DNA of 64,000 bases from Azospirillum lipoferum. GTDB lineage: Bacteria > Pseudomonadota > Alphaproteobacteria > Azospirillales > Azospirillaceae. Positions 1 through 9,253 of this stretch are shown piece after piece. The notes beneath the pieces were generated by a model. That model was not told the DNA's origin. It searched no databases and was given only the letters and a program-made list of their open reading frames with translations. The position numbers and the translations under genes were made by a program. The DNA is taken from contig NZ_JALJXJ010000005.1 in the NCBI RefSeq assembly GCF_024170005.1, positions 124,001 to 188,000 on the forward strand, read 5' to 3'. Each line of letters starts with the position of its first letter. Position 1 is the stretch's first letter.

Positions 1-171
1 AACAGGGTCGATAAAACGGCGGCATGGGATGAACCGGGGCTGGTCCCCGCATCGCACGGCCGGGTCCGAGATTCGGTCACATATTCCAGATGAATGGCGC
101 CTCTCCGGTTTCGCGACAGAGTTCCGGACCTGATGAGAAATGGGCGGAGCAGCCGTTGGGAAGGTTCAAAA

Positions 172-1509
172 ATGAGTGCTATCACGCAGACCGCCGTTTC
201 GGACGGGGCCAAGGCCACGCATGTCCGCTACGGCATTCTGGCAATCCTGGTTCTCGTCAGCACAATCAATTACGCTGACCGGGCAACGCTCTCGATCGCA
301 GGAACGGCTGTCCAACGCGACCTGGGCTTCGACTCCATCGGGATGGGCTACCTGTTCTCGGCCTTCGCCTGGGCCTATGTGATCGGCCAGATTCCCAGCG
401 GCTGGCTGCTGGACCGTTACGGGTCCAAGGTCATCTACGGGATGAGCCTCATCCTCTGGTCGATCTGCACGCTGCTGCAAGGTGCCGTTGGCCTCGCGCA
501 CCCCGCGACCGCATTCTTCCTTCTCTTCAGCGTGCGGTTCCTGTTGGGCTTGGTGGAATCACCGGCCTTCCCGGCCAACGGACGGATCGTCGCAGCCTGG
601 TTTCCGACAGCCGAGCGCGGCACCGCGACGGCGATCTTCAACACGGCGCAGTATTTCTCGCTGGCCATCTTCTCGCCGATCATGGCGTGGCTCACCGCCT
701 ATTATGGCTGGGAATATGTGTTCCTGTTCATGGGCTCCATCGGCATCGTCATCGGCGTCTTCTGGCCCAAGCTGATCTACAGCCCCAAGAGCCATCCGCG
801 CGTCAACGCGGCGGAAATCGCCTATGTGGAGAAGGGCGGCGCGCTGGTGGACATGGACCGCAAGGGCTCCGCCCCGCCGGTGAAGGTGCGCTGGAGCCAT
901 GTCAAGCAGCTGCTCAGCCACCGCCTGCTGCTTGCCGCCTATATTTCCCAGTATGCGAACACCTCCCTCACCTACTTCTTCACGACCTGGTTCCCGGTCT
1001 ATCTGGCGCAGGGCCGCGGCATGCCGATCATGAAGGTCGGCCTGGTGGCCACCCTGCCGGCGATCTGCGGCTTTCTCGGCGGCATTTGCTGCGGCCTGCT
1101 CTCCGACGCGCTGCTTCGCCGTGGCGTCTCGCTGTCGGTCGCCCGCAAGACGCCCTTCGTCATCGGCATGTCGCTGGCCTCCTCGCTGGTGCTCTGCAAC
1201 TTCGTCGACACGGAATGGATGGTGATCGCCATCATGGCCCTGGCCTTCTACGGCAAGGGGCTGGCCGCCATCGGCTGGGCGGTCATCTCCGACGCCTGCC
1301 CGAAGGAACTGACGGGCCTGACCGGCGGCATGTTCAACGCCATCGGCAGCATCGCGGGTATCGTAATGCCGATCGCCGCCGGCTACATCATCGCCGCGAC
1401 CGGCTCGTTCGAAGGCGTCCTGATCTTCGTCGCCGCCCATACGGTCCTGGCCGTCTTCGCCTATGTGGTCCTGATGGGACCGATCCACCGCATCACGCTG
1501 CGCGCCTGA
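172..1509 (+). CDS. MFS transporter, hexuronate/aldonate (ACS) type
   Basis: This 445-residue inner-membrane permease probably imports a hexuronate or related sugar acid with protons. It shows about twelve hydrophobic segments, the first-helix stretch NYADRATLSIAG near residue 30 seen in GudP/ExuT-like anion:cation symporters, and a loop 2-3 motif GWLLDRYGSK. I chose the ATG at 172 because a purine-rich GGAAGG sits just upstream. The in-frame extension back to 94 adds 26 polar, Arg-rich residues that do not look like this family. The next gene in the same direction is mannonate dehydratase, which supports a glucuronate/galacturonate/mannonate substrate. The exact substrate is inferred from context only. 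Confidence 0.85.
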   Translation: MSAITQTAVSDGAKATHVRYGILAILVLVSTINYADRATLSIAGTAVQRDLGFDSIGMGYLFSAFAWAYVIGQIPSGWLLDRYGSKVIYGMSLILWSICTLLQGAVGLAHPATAFFLLFSVRFLLGLVESPAFPANGRIVAAWFPTAERGTATAIFNTAQYFSLAIFSPIMAWLTAYYGWEYVFLFMGSIGIVIGVFWPKLIYSPKSHPRVNAAEIAYVEKGGALVDMDRKGSAPPVKVRWSHVKQLLSHRLLLAAYISQYANTSLTYFFTTWFPVYLAQGRGMPIMKVGLVATLPAICGFLGGICCGLLSDALLRRGVSLSVARKTPFVIGMSLASSLVLCNFVDTEWMVIAIMALAFYGKGLAAIGWAVISDACPKELTGLTGGMFNAIGSIAGIVMPIAAGYIIAATGSFEGVLIFVAAHTVLAVFAYVVLMGPIHRITLRA

Positions 1510-1616
1510 CGGCACCCTCTCGGCGGCAAGCGGCCACCGGCTTCCAGACCGGCACCCGGAAGTCATCGTCACGCCCGGTATGAGCAAAGCGGTCCCTATC
1601 GGCGCCAACGGCCTCT

Positions 1617-1665
1617 GATCCCGATCTGCCGGGATCGGGATCCCGGGCGGCGGCACATGCCGCCG
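1617..1665. terminator. Two adjacent hairpins between transporter and uxuA
   Basis: Positions 1617-1626 (GATCCCGATC) pair perfectly with 1633-1642 across a 6-base loop. Positions 1648-1654 (CGGCGGC) pair with 1659-1665 across ACAT. No T-run follows either stem, so this is either a weak terminator that lowers uxuA expression relative to the transporter or a 5'-leader structure. The pairing is seen; the function is inferred. Confidence 0.4.
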
Positions 1666-1737
1666 TCCCGCCGGTGGGCGCGGATGCCACCGGTCATCGT
1701 CACCACCAACAAAGACCAGATTTCAAAAGGATAAGCC

Positions 1738-2787
1738 ATGAAGATGACGTTCCGCTGGTACGGGGACGAAGACCCCGTTCCGCTCGATTATATCCGCCAG
1801 ATTCCGGGCATGCATGGGGTGGTGTCGGCGGTTTACGACGTGCCGGTCGGAGAAGCGTGGCCGCTGGCCAACATCCAGGCGCTGAAAGCCACGGTGGAGG
1901 CGCACGGGCTGGCGCTGGAGGTGATCGAGAGCGTGCCGGTGCACGAGGACATCAAACTCGGCAAACCGACCCGCGACCGGCTGATCGACAATTACTGCAC
2001 CAGCATCCGCCATCTGGCGCAGTGCGGCATCAAGGTCATCTGCTACAACTTCATGCCGGTGTTCGATTGGACCCGGACGACACTGGAGATGCGGCTTTCC
2101 GACGGATCAACCACGCTGGGCTTCGATACCGCGACGATCGACAAGATCGACCTCAGCCAGGGCATCGCGCTGCCCGGCTGGGACGCCAGCTACCGCGCCG
2201 ACGAGTTGAAGGCCCTTCTGGCCGAGTATGAGGCGGTGGATGAGTCGGCGCTGTGGGCGAACCTCGAATATTTCCTGAAGCGCATCATTCCGGTCGCCGT
2301 GGAGGTCGGAATCCGCATGGCCATCCACCCCGACGACCCGCCGCGGCCCATCTTCGGACTGCCCCGGATCGTCAAGGATCGCGCCGATCTTGTCCGCCTG
2401 CTCGGTATCGTCGACCACCCGGCCAACGGACTGACGCTGTGTTCGGGATCGTTGGGTGCGTCGTGCAAGAACGACATCCCGGCGATGGTTCGCGAATTTG
2501 CCGGACGCAAGCGCATCCACTTTGCGCACCTGCGCAACGTCAAGATCAACGAGGCCGGCGATTTCTACGAAACTGCGCACCGTTCGGCCGACGGTTCGCT
2601 GGATATGGCGGAGATCGTCAAAGCCTACCACGAGGCTGGTTTCGAGGGCTACGCACGGCCCGACCACGGCCGCATGATCTGGGGCGAAACGGGCAAGCCG
2701 GGGTATGGCCTGTACGACCGCGCGCTGGGGGCGGTGTATCTCAATGGCCTTTGGGAAGGCATCGCCAAGGCCGAAGGCCGGCATTGA
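1738..2787 (+). CDS. uxuA: Mannonate dehydratase (copy 1)
   Basis: UxuA dehydrates D-mannonate to 2-keto-3-deoxy-D-gluconate in hexuronate catabolism, in the cytoplasm. The 349-residue protein is close to family length. It has the TIM-barrel signatures expected for metal and substrate binding: HPDDPP at 197-202, CSGSLG at 235-240, HLRNVK at 264-269 and RPDHG at 307-311. The ATG follows an AAAGGA-like ribosome site. The SDR gene begins 13 bases after the stop, so the two are almost certainly co-transcribed. A close paralogue starts at 62337; by hand count the two differ at about 46 of the first 345 residues (about 87% identity). Confidence 0.95.
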   Translation: MKMTFRWYGDEDPVPLDYIRQIPGMHGVVSAVYDVPVGEAWPLANIQALKATVEAHGLALEVIESVPVHEDIKLGKPTRDRLIDNYCTSIRHLAQCGIKVICYNFMPVFDWTRTTLEMRLSDGSTTLGFDTATIDKIDLSQGIALPGWDASYRADELKALLAEYEAVDESALWANLEYFLKRIIPVAVEVGIRMAIHPDDPPRPIFGLPRIVKDRADLVRLLGIVDHPANGLTLCSGSLGASCKNDIPAMVREFAGRKRIHFAHLRNVKINEAGDFYETAHRSADGSLDMAEIVKAYHEAGFEGYARPDHGRMIWGETGKPGYGLYDRALGAVYLNGLWEGIAKAEGRH

Positions 2788-2800
2788 GAGGGCTTGAACC

Positions 2801-3658
2801 ATGACCATACCCTTCAAGCCCGCCGATCTCGCCGGCAAGGTCGCCGTCGTCACCGGGGGTGGCGGGCTTCTGTGCGCCGCGTTCGCCCAGGCGCTCGCCG
2901 CGGCGGGCGCCAGGATCGCCATTCTCGACCTCAAGGCCGATGCCGCCGAGGCCGTGGCGGCGGAGCTGCGCAAGGACGGCGCCCAGGCCATCGGTCTTGC
3001 CGCCAATGTCCTGGACCGGGAGTCGCTGGAGGCGGCGGCCGAGCGGGTGCTTGCTGAGCTTGGCCCTTGCGACCTGCTGATCAACGGCGCCGGCGGCAAC
3101 CACCCGCGCGGCACCACGGACAAGGAGTGGCTGGAGGTGGCGGATCTGGAGGAAGCCGCGCTGACCAGCTTCTTCGATCTCGACCCCAAAGGCGTCGAGT
3201 TCGTGTTCAACCTGAATTTCCTGGGCACACTGCTGCCGACCCAGGTGTTCGCGCGGCAGATGCTGGGGCGTGCGGGCTGCACCGTTCTGAACATGTCGTC
3301 GATGAACGCCTTCCGGCCGCTGACCAAAATCCCAGCCTACAGCGGGGCGAAGGCGGCCGTGAGCAACTTCACGCAATGGCTGGCGGTGCATTTCGCAAAG
3401 GTCGGCATCCGGGTCAATGCAATCGCGCCCGGCTTCTTCCTCACGGCCCAGAACCACAAGCTGCTGATCGACGAAGCGACGGGCGGCTTCACCGCACGGG
3501 CCCTCAAGATCGTCGGGCAAACCCCCATGGGGCGTTTCGGTGAGGCGAATGAACTGATCGGCACGCTGCTGTGGCTGGCCAGCACCGAGGCATCCGGCTT
3601 CGTCAACGGCGTCGTCGTGCCGGTGGATGGTGGCTTTGCTGCCTATTCCGGTGTCTGA
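2801..3658 (+). CDS. SDR-family oxidoreductase, probable D-mannonate oxidoreductase (copy 1)
   Basis: This 285-residue short-chain dehydrogenase probably performs the UxuB step, fructuronate to mannonate with NAD(P)H, using an SDR fold instead of the classical long-chain UxuB. The Rossmann glycine motif TGGGGLL lies near residue 19. NGAGGN follows at about 97, the catalytic Ser is in NMSSMNAF, and the Tyr/Lys pair is in YSGAK. The C-terminal FVNGVVVPVDGG is typical of SDRs. It sits directly behind uxuA. A second copy begins at 63412. Substrate is inferred from linkage; another sugar-acid reductase remains possible. Confidence 0.85.
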   Translation: MTIPFKPADLAGKVAVVTGGGGLLCAAFAQALAAAGARIAILDLKADAAEAVAAELRKDGAQAIGLAANVLDRESLEAAAERVLAELGPCDLLINGAGGNHPRGTTDKEWLEVADLEEAALTSFFDLDPKGVEFVFNLNFLGTLLPTQVFARQMLGRAGCTVLNMSSMNAFRPLTKIPAYSGAKAAVSNFTQWLAVHFAKVGIRVNAIAPGFFLTAQNHKLLIDEATGGFTARALKIVGQTPMGRFGEANELIGTLLWLASTEASGFVNGVVVPVDGGFAAYSGV

Positions 3659-3737
3659 CGCGATTTCCGTGCCATTACGGCCTGCGGTCGGCAACCGGAT
3701 TTCCGAAAGCCGGGCAACCCGAAACGGATCATGAATG

Positions 3738-3758
3738 CCGCAGGCCTTGGTCCTGCGG
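3738..3758. terminator. Hairpin after the uxuA-SDR pair
   Basis: CCGCAGG (3738-3744) pairs with CCTGCGG (3752-3758) across a 7-base loop, 80 bases after the SDR stop. No T-tract follows. It could end the sugar-acid transcript before the porin, but the evidence is only the stem. Confidence 0.3.
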
Positions 3759-3922
3759 CCGCCATCGTAGCCCGCATCAAGGGCGGCAGCGGGGCCGGAG
3801 CCCAGGACTTTCCGACCCCGATGCCTACCGGCTGACTTCCCCCCCTCCGCCCTCCCTGTGACGGAACCAATGAAGCCGCATAGTTTCGGTGGAAATAATT
3901 CGTAAGTGCGAAGGATATTAAA

Positions 3923-5122
3923 ATGAAGCATCACCTCGCGCTATGGGTGCCGGGTGTCGTGACGGCGCTCGTCGCGCCCATGGCGGCCGCTCAAACCAAG
4001 TTCGAACTGAAGATCGGTGGCGATTACCTGTTCGAAGCCGGATACACCAGCCAGAACCGCGACCAAAACCTGCGAACGACGGAAATGCTCAACCGCTTCC
4101 GTCTCGTCATCACGCCGGTCGCGAAGGCGGACAACGGTCTTGAATATGGTGCCCGTGTCCGCCTCCTGAACTCCTCGGATCCTACATTCGCCGCCGATCG
4201 TGCATATATCTTTGCCATCGGCTCCTTCGGCGAGGTCCGCCTGGGCCAGACCAATACTTTCAACGACGTGGTCTACGCGACGGCGCCAATGGATTATATG
4301 CCGTTGACGTCCTACGATCGCATCGTCAACTACGTTGGCCCAAACAACGGCCAGCAGATCCTGAATGGGCGTTATTCCGGTGCGGACTTCAAGGGTGGCA
4401 TCGCCGGTACCGTCAGAGGCTCCAACATCATCAGCGTTTCCTTGGCCGACAGCAACGCAACCAAGGTCGAATATTTCTCCCCGCGCATCGCCGGTCTGCA
4501 ACTCGGTGCCAGTTATACGCCGCGCAGCGATTCATCCAACACGGATGTGCAGCGGGTCGAGATCAACAATGCCGCGACATCGGCGGCCACCGGGGTGTTC
4601 GGTGATACAGTCGAGATCGGCGCCAACTACAATCGAACCTTTTCCGGGGTGAACATCCAGGGCAGCGCCGCCCACCTATGGGGGACGGCCGTCGGTCGGA
4701 ATGTCGCGACCGACCGTTACAAGGATCTCCGGGCTTGGCAGGCAGGCCTGCAAGTGGAGTATGCCGGCTTGGCCGCGGGGGGCAGCTACACATATTACGG
4801 GAAATCCGGGCAGAACGAGATCGCGGGGAATTATACGGAATCCACGCGGACCTGGACCGCAGGTGTGCAATACAGTTTCGGCGCGTACATCGTCGGCGCG
4901 AATTACAAATATGGCCAGGATCCAGGATCAATCACTGTTCGCGGGAAGCGCAAAGTCGACGTGTACGAATTCGGCGCCGCCTATACGGTCGCTCCGGGTT
5001 TGATGCTTCAGGCCCAATACGATCACTATGTGGCCGACAGCGACAAATCCAACCTGACCGGCGCCGGTTCGGCCGACGACGAAGGGAATGTGGCCCTGGT
5101 CCGAACCGTCTTGAAGTTCTGA
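3923..5122 (+). CDS. Gram-negative porin
   Basis: This 399-residue outer-membrane protein begins with a signal peptide (MKHHLALWVPG...APMAAAQ, cleavage probably after about residue 23). It continues with alternating polar/aromatic strands and ends in Phe (VRTVLKF), the usual C-terminal residue for BamA recognition. Glycine-rich turns and repeated aromatic girdle residues fit a 16-strand general-diffusion porin of the COG3203 type. A GAAGGA ribosome site lies 8-13 bases upstream. Its place after the uxuA-SDR pair suggests it could admit sugar acids, but general porins are broad, so this is only context. Confidence 0.88.
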   Translation: MKHHLALWVPGVVTALVAPMAAAQTKFELKIGGDYLFEAGYTSQNRDQNLRTTEMLNRFRLVITPVAKADNGLEYGARVRLLNSSDPTFAADRAYIFAIGSFGEVRLGQTNTFNDVVYATAPMDYMPLTSYDRIVNYVGPNNGQQILNGRYSGADFKGGIAGTVRGSNIISVSLADSNATKVEYFSPRIAGLQLGASYTPRSDSSNTDVQRVEINNAATSAATGVFGDTVEIGANYNRTFSGVNIQGSAAHLWGTAVGRNVATDRYKDLRAWQAGLQVEYAGLAAGGSYTYYGKSGQNEIAGNYTESTRTWTAGVQYSFGAYIVGANYKYGQDPGSITVRGKRKVDVYEFGAAYTVAPGLMLQAQYDHYVADSDKSNLTGAGSADDEGNVALVRTVLKF

Positions 5123-5346
5123 CCATGGCGGCGACGCAGGGTGTGGATCAAGGCTGGCGGGCGGCTCAAGTCCATGGCTGCGCTCCCACAGTCGGGCTGG
5201 GCGCATCCACACAGCGCCGGCATGGCCAAGTCCGAGCGGCCGCCGTCCCGGCATCTCTGCCGCGGGTACCGGACTAAGCCCCAACCGCATGATTTGGCCT
5301 GCTGCCGGCACTTGGGGTTGTTCGGCACTGGGACCGGAGTGGTGAC

Positions 5347-7410
5347 ATGAGGATTTTGGCAAGGTTTATCACTGCGAATGCCGCGATGGCGGTGGTCCCG
5401 ATGTGCTTGGCAGGGTATGTCGCTTTCGATGCGGTCACCGACCTGACCACCAAGGTCCGTGTACAAAAGAACCTTGCCGCTTACGAGATGACACTGTCCA
5501 TTGCCTCCCGCATTCCGACGGAGCGGTCGGCGTGGGGGTTAGCCTTCAACAATGCCGATGCACTTGGCGGCGAAGCCGGCAAGCGCGTCGACATGGCGGG
5601 CGCAGCCCTGGACGAGGTGGTGAACGAAACGCAGCGTCGCTTCGTGGTGGCGGGGCTGCCACATGATGACATCGACCGCATCGCCGAACGACTCATCGCG
5701 GTTCGCGGTGCCGCCCGGCAGGTGCTGACACAGGATCGTTCCGCACGTCCGGCCAATGGCTTCGCCACGCTGGTGGAGGGGTTGGTGGCGGTCAACGAAC
5801 TGGGCAGCCGTGCGATCGACAGCGCGTACCGGGAAACGGTTCGCATGGACGGTTCCCTGCTCGCCAGCACCAATCTGGCACGGCTCGCCCAGGATCTGCG
5901 GGACCTTGTCGGCATAAGGTCGGCGATGCTCGGCGTGTTCGTGAGCGGGGCTGCACTGTCACAGGATCGTAACATCGCCGTTTCGGAAATGACCGGCAAG
6001 ATCGGGCTGCTTTGGCAACAGCTCCGGAAGTCGGTTGAAAATCTCGGGCTCCCTCCTGATCTCGCACAGGCCGTTGAGCATCTCAACACAACGGTCATGA
6101 CCGCCGGCGAGCAGCGATTCCAGTCCATAGCCGAAGCTGCCCGGAACAAGGTTGCGCCACCGATCGCCTTCGCCGAATGGAATCCCTGGTCTGGATCGGT
6201 GGCGAACAACATCCTTCTGATGCGGGATGCGGCCCTTGCCCACGCCAAGGAAAGCAACGCCGAAGCGCTCAACGGCGCCTGGTGGCGTCTGGCCGGGGCG
6301 CTGGCAATCATCGCCGTCATGATCATCGCCTTCGGCGCCGCGGCGGGCATCCTGTTCCGGCAAATCGTACGCCGCCTCCACCGGATGACCGCCGCCATCG
6401 TCAGGCTGTCGGCCGACGACCTCGCCGTCGACATCCCACAGGCAGGTGCCGGCGACGAACTCGACGACATGGCCGGAGCGCTGATGGTTCTCAAGGCCGG
6501 CGCCATCGAGCGCATCAGGCTGGCCGAGGCCAGCGAGGCCGAGGCCAGGGCAAGAAGCGCCCGGACACACCGGTTGGAGGCCCTGGTCCGTGATTTCGAC
6601 CTGCGAACAGCCGATATCCTGGATACACTTGGCCATTCGTCCGGCGAATTGGGCGAGACAGCCGACCTGATGGCTGTGCTGGCCGATCAGACCCGACGGC
6701 GATCGACCGCCAGTGCGGTGGCGGCCGCGCAGACCTCGTCCAACGTCCAGACGGTTGCCGCCGCCAGCGAAGAGATGACCGTGGCCATCCAGGAGATCGG
6801 CCGGCAGGTCGCCCAGTCCCATGAGATAGCCGGCCGTGCCGTCGCCGAAGCCGGGCGTACCGGCAGCAGCGTCCGCGACCTCGCCACCTCCGTCGAGCGC
6901 ATCGACAACGTGGTCAGGCTGATCCAGGACATTGCCAATCAGACCAACTTGCTGGCGCTGAACGCGACCATCGAAGCCGCGAGGGCCGGCGAGGCAGGCA
7001 AGGGGTTCGCTGTCGTCGCCGGTGAGGTCAAGAGCCTTGCCAACCAGACGGCGCGGGCAACCGAGGAAATTTCGGCACAGATCGCCGGCGTGCAGTCGGC
7101 GACCGTCAGCACGGTGGCGGCGATCGAGGAAATCGGTACCATCATCGCCTCGATCAACGAAATCACCACCACCATCGCCTCTGCCACGGAGGAGCAGAAC
7201 GCCACCGCGAGCGAGATCGCCCGCAATATTGCCCAGGCGGCGGACGGTACCCAGGAGGTGAGCAGCAACATCGGTGACGTGAACGCGGCGGCCAACCAGA
7301 CCGACATCGCCGTCGAACAGGTTCTGTGTGCCTCCAAGACGCTGTCGGAGAAGGCGGCCGCACTGCATCAGGAAGTCACGTCCTTCCTGTCGGCAATCCG
7401 GGCGGCCTGA
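5347..7410 (+). CDS. Methyl-accepting chemotaxis protein
   Basis: This 687-residue chemoreceptor is anchored in the inner membrane and relays ligand sensing to CheA/CheW. An N-terminal helix (about residues 5-27) and a second membrane segment near 315-340 flank a periplasmic domain of about 290 helical residues. A HAMP region follows. The cytoplasmic coiled coil has the conserved hairpin tip [20 protein letters not shown]. The long helical sensor resembles large helical-bundle ligand domains more than a Cache fold, so the ligand is unknown. The gene stands alone between the porin and a convergent LysR gene, with no che genes in the window. Confidence 0.92.
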   Translation: MRILARFITANAAMAVVPMCLAGYVAFDAVTDLTTKVRVQKNLAAYEMTLSIASRIPTERSAWGLAFNNADALGGEAGKRVDMAGAALDEVVNETQRRFVVAGLPHDDIDRIAERLIAVRGAARQVLTQDRSARPANGFATLVEGLVAVNELGSRAIDSAYRETVRMDGSLLASTNLARLAQDLRDLVGIRSAMLGVFVSGAALSQDRNIAVSEMTGKIGLLWQQLRKSVENLGLPPDLAQAVEHLNTTVMTAGEQRFQSIAEAARNKVAPPIAFAEWNPWSGSVANNILLMRDAALAHAKESNAEALNGAWWRLAGALAIIAVMIIAFGAAAGILFRQIVRRLHRMTAAIVRLSADDLAVDIPQAGAGDELDDMAGALMVLKAGAIERIRLAEASEAEARARSARTHRLEALVRDFDLRTADILDTLGHSSGELGETADLMAVLADQTRRRSTASAVAAAQTSSNVQTVAAASEEMTVAIQEIGRQVAQSHEIAGRAVAEAGRTGSSVRDLATSVERIDNVVRLIQDIANQTNLLALNATIEAARAGEAGKGFAVVAGEVKSLANQTARATEEISAQIAGVQSATVSTVAAIEEIGTIIASINEITTTIASATEEQNATASEIARNIAQAADGTQEVSSNIGDVNAAANQTDIAVEQVLCASKTLSEKAAALHQEVTSFLSAIRAA

Positions 7411-7578
7411 CGCTCGCCTGGGAACGGTGTGGGTCAGGCCGGGCTTGGCGCCTCGTCGAGCATTCCGGTCCGGGACGGAGGGGTGGCTTCATAAAGGGCG
7501 CGGTGGAAGGCGCCGATAGCGGCGAAGGGAGCAATGGCCTGGCACAGGACATCCGCGACGCGCCACCCGTTACCCGGC

Positions 7579-8514
7579 TCATACCTCGTCCAGAAGGCTG
7601 ACCGTATCCGGCCACATGCTGTGGGTAATCGTGTCCGTGACACAATGCCGCAGCAACACGGCCAGTTGGGCCACGGTGTCGGAGCCGGCGCGCGCCTTGT
7701 CGCGGGCGAGGAACCGTTGGATGCAGAGGTTCGCGATCGGGACGGCCTTCAAGAGCCCTGCCGCCAGCTCCACCCGTGCGACCGCCGGCACATCCACCAT
7801 AAGGCCGACGCCGGCGGACACGAGCTGGCGTGCGACACCCGCAGTGTCGACCTGTGCAAGTGGTACGAACGAACGCCCCGCCTTCGCCTGTGCGGCGAAC
7901 AGGATGCGCTGCATCGGTCCGTCGGGGGGACCGGTGACGATCAGCGGGACATGTTCAAGGCAGCCGATGTCGATGCGTTCCACCGAAAGGCGCGGATCAT
8001 CCCGCAGGCCGATCAGGCAAATCGGCTCCTCCAACAGCGGCGTCAGCAGGAAACGGGACGGGTCCGTCGGGCCGTTGAGGATGGCGACGTCGAGCTGACC
8101 TTCGTGGATCCAGGTTTCCAGGACCGGGCTGGATGCCGTCATGACCCTCAATCGCACCTTGGGATAGCGTTGCAGGCTGCGGATGATCAACGGTGCGGCA
8201 AACTGCTCGGCAACGCTCGGCGAGAAACCGACCGTCACCAACCCCTGTGGTTCGGACTGTTGTGCACGCGCGTCCTGCGCAAGGGCGCTGGCCTCGGCGA
8301 GCAGGGCCTCGGCGCGGCCGAGGATCAGTTCCCCCTCCGCGGTCAGGGTTACGCCCCGGGAATGGCGTTGCAGGAGCTTGACGCCAAGCTCCGCCTCCAG
8401 ATTTGCAACCTGCCGGCTGAGCGCCGGCTGCGCCAGCCGGAGCGTCGCCGCGGCACGGCCGAAATGCCCCAAGCGCGCCACGGCGACGAAGTAGCGGAGT
8501 TGACGCAATTCCAT
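7579..8514 (-). CDS. LysR-family transcriptional regulator
   Basis: This 311-residue regulator has a standard N-terminal winged helix (MELRQLRYFVAVARLGHFGR, then AAATLRLAQPALSRQ) and a periplasmic-binding-like effector domain from about residue 90. I chose the ATG at 8514 because it gives the canonical LysR start; the upstream in-frame extension has no homology features. It diverges from the allophanate-hydrolase-C-like/sulfatase pair, the usual geometry for a LysR gene and its target. An inverted repeat at 8598-8612 in the shared intergenic region is a candidate binding site. The effector is unknown. Confidence 0.9.
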   Translation of the reverse strand: MELRQLRYFVAVARLGHFGRAAATLRLAQPALSRQVANLEAELGVKLLQRHSRGVTLTAEGELILGRAEALLAEASALAQDARAQQSEPQGLVTVGFSPSVAEQFAAPLIIRSLQRYPKVRLRVMTASSPVLETWIHEGQLDVAILNGPTDPSRFLLTPLLEEPICLIGLRDDPRLSVERIDIGCLEHVPLIVTGPPDGPMQRILFAAQAKAGRSFVPLAQVDTAGVARQLVSAGVGLMVDVPAVARVELAAGLLKAVPIANLCIQRFLARDKARAGSDTVAQLAVLLRHCVTDTITHSMWPDTVSLLDEV

Positions 8515-8825
8515 CGACGACGTCCTTCCATACTCTTTTGTTATCGGCCTGTTAGCCCGATTGGCTTGGACTGAAGGTCTCAATTAAGTAACATTGATGA
8601 ACCGAAAGTTCACAGTACATGCAAACAAGGAGCGACGGCAAGTAACGTGAAAGAGCCGCGGTGGTCAGTCGCAGGCCATGCATCCTGAACGCGCATTACA
8701 GCATCCAGCAGAATCCACGACTCCACTCGATCGGAACCAATTCCAATCGGGAGAGGAATTTGCTGTTTCTTCACTCGACTGCGCATCAGGAGCATTTCAA
8801 AGAGCTCTGTTGGAGTGACGAAAGA
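8515..8825. promoter_or_regulatory. Divergent control region with a LysR-type inverted repeat
   Basis: This 311-base non-coding stretch separates the LysR gene from the gene at 8826. TGAAC (8598-8602) and GTTCA (8608-8612) form a perfect inverted repeat with a 5-base centre, a form common for LysR sites, and the surroundings are AT-rich. It probably holds both divergent promoters. I see no coding potential in it. Confidence 0.45.
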
Positions 8826-9248
8826 ATGACGATAGCAGGCATTCATCCCGATTCTGTTTTCATATTGGCGATCGGCAACCATCTGACGGGCTTGCCACGG
8901 AATTCAGAGTTGCGTGATCAAGGCGCTCGCCTTGTCGGGACCGCGCGAACAGACCGCTGCTACCGGTTGCTTGCACGGGGGGAAAGGGCGCCTTTCAAGC
9001 CGGGCCTTGTCGAGGTTGGCATGGAGGCGGGGGCCGCCATCGACGGCGAATTGTACGAACTGCCTTCCGGAGCCGTCGATAGGCTCGCGAGCCTGGTACA
9101 GAGCCCCATCCGGATCGGTCGCGTGCGGCTGGAAAGCGGAATGGAGGTTTACGGCTACCTCTGCGATCCGGTCGAGGCTCCGGCGGCGCGCGACATCAGC
9201 CCCTATGGCGGTTGGCGCGCCTTTCTCGCCGTCAATAATCTGGAGTGA
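8826..9248 (+). CDS. Allophanate hydrolase C-terminal-like (cyclotransferase-fold) protein
   Basis: This 140-residue soluble protein resembles the C-terminal domain of allophanate hydrolase (AtzF/DUR1-like, gamma-glutamylcyclotransferase-like fold). It shows the opening VFILAIGNHLTG, a central DGELYELPSG and the ending YGGWRAFLAV. Standalone copies often accompany amidase or transport genes, and their chemistry is not settled. The ATG at 8826 follows a GGAG site. The sulfatase follows within a few bases, so the two form an operon. Function here is not established. Confidence 0.6.
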   Translation: MTIAGIHPDSVFILAIGNHLTGLPRNSELRDQGARLVGTARTDRCYRLLARGERAPFKPGLVEVGMEAGAAIDGELYELPSGAVDRLASLVQSPIRIGRVRLESGMEVYGYLCDPVEAPAARDISPYGGWRAFLAVNNLE

Positions 9249-9253
9249 CTGCG

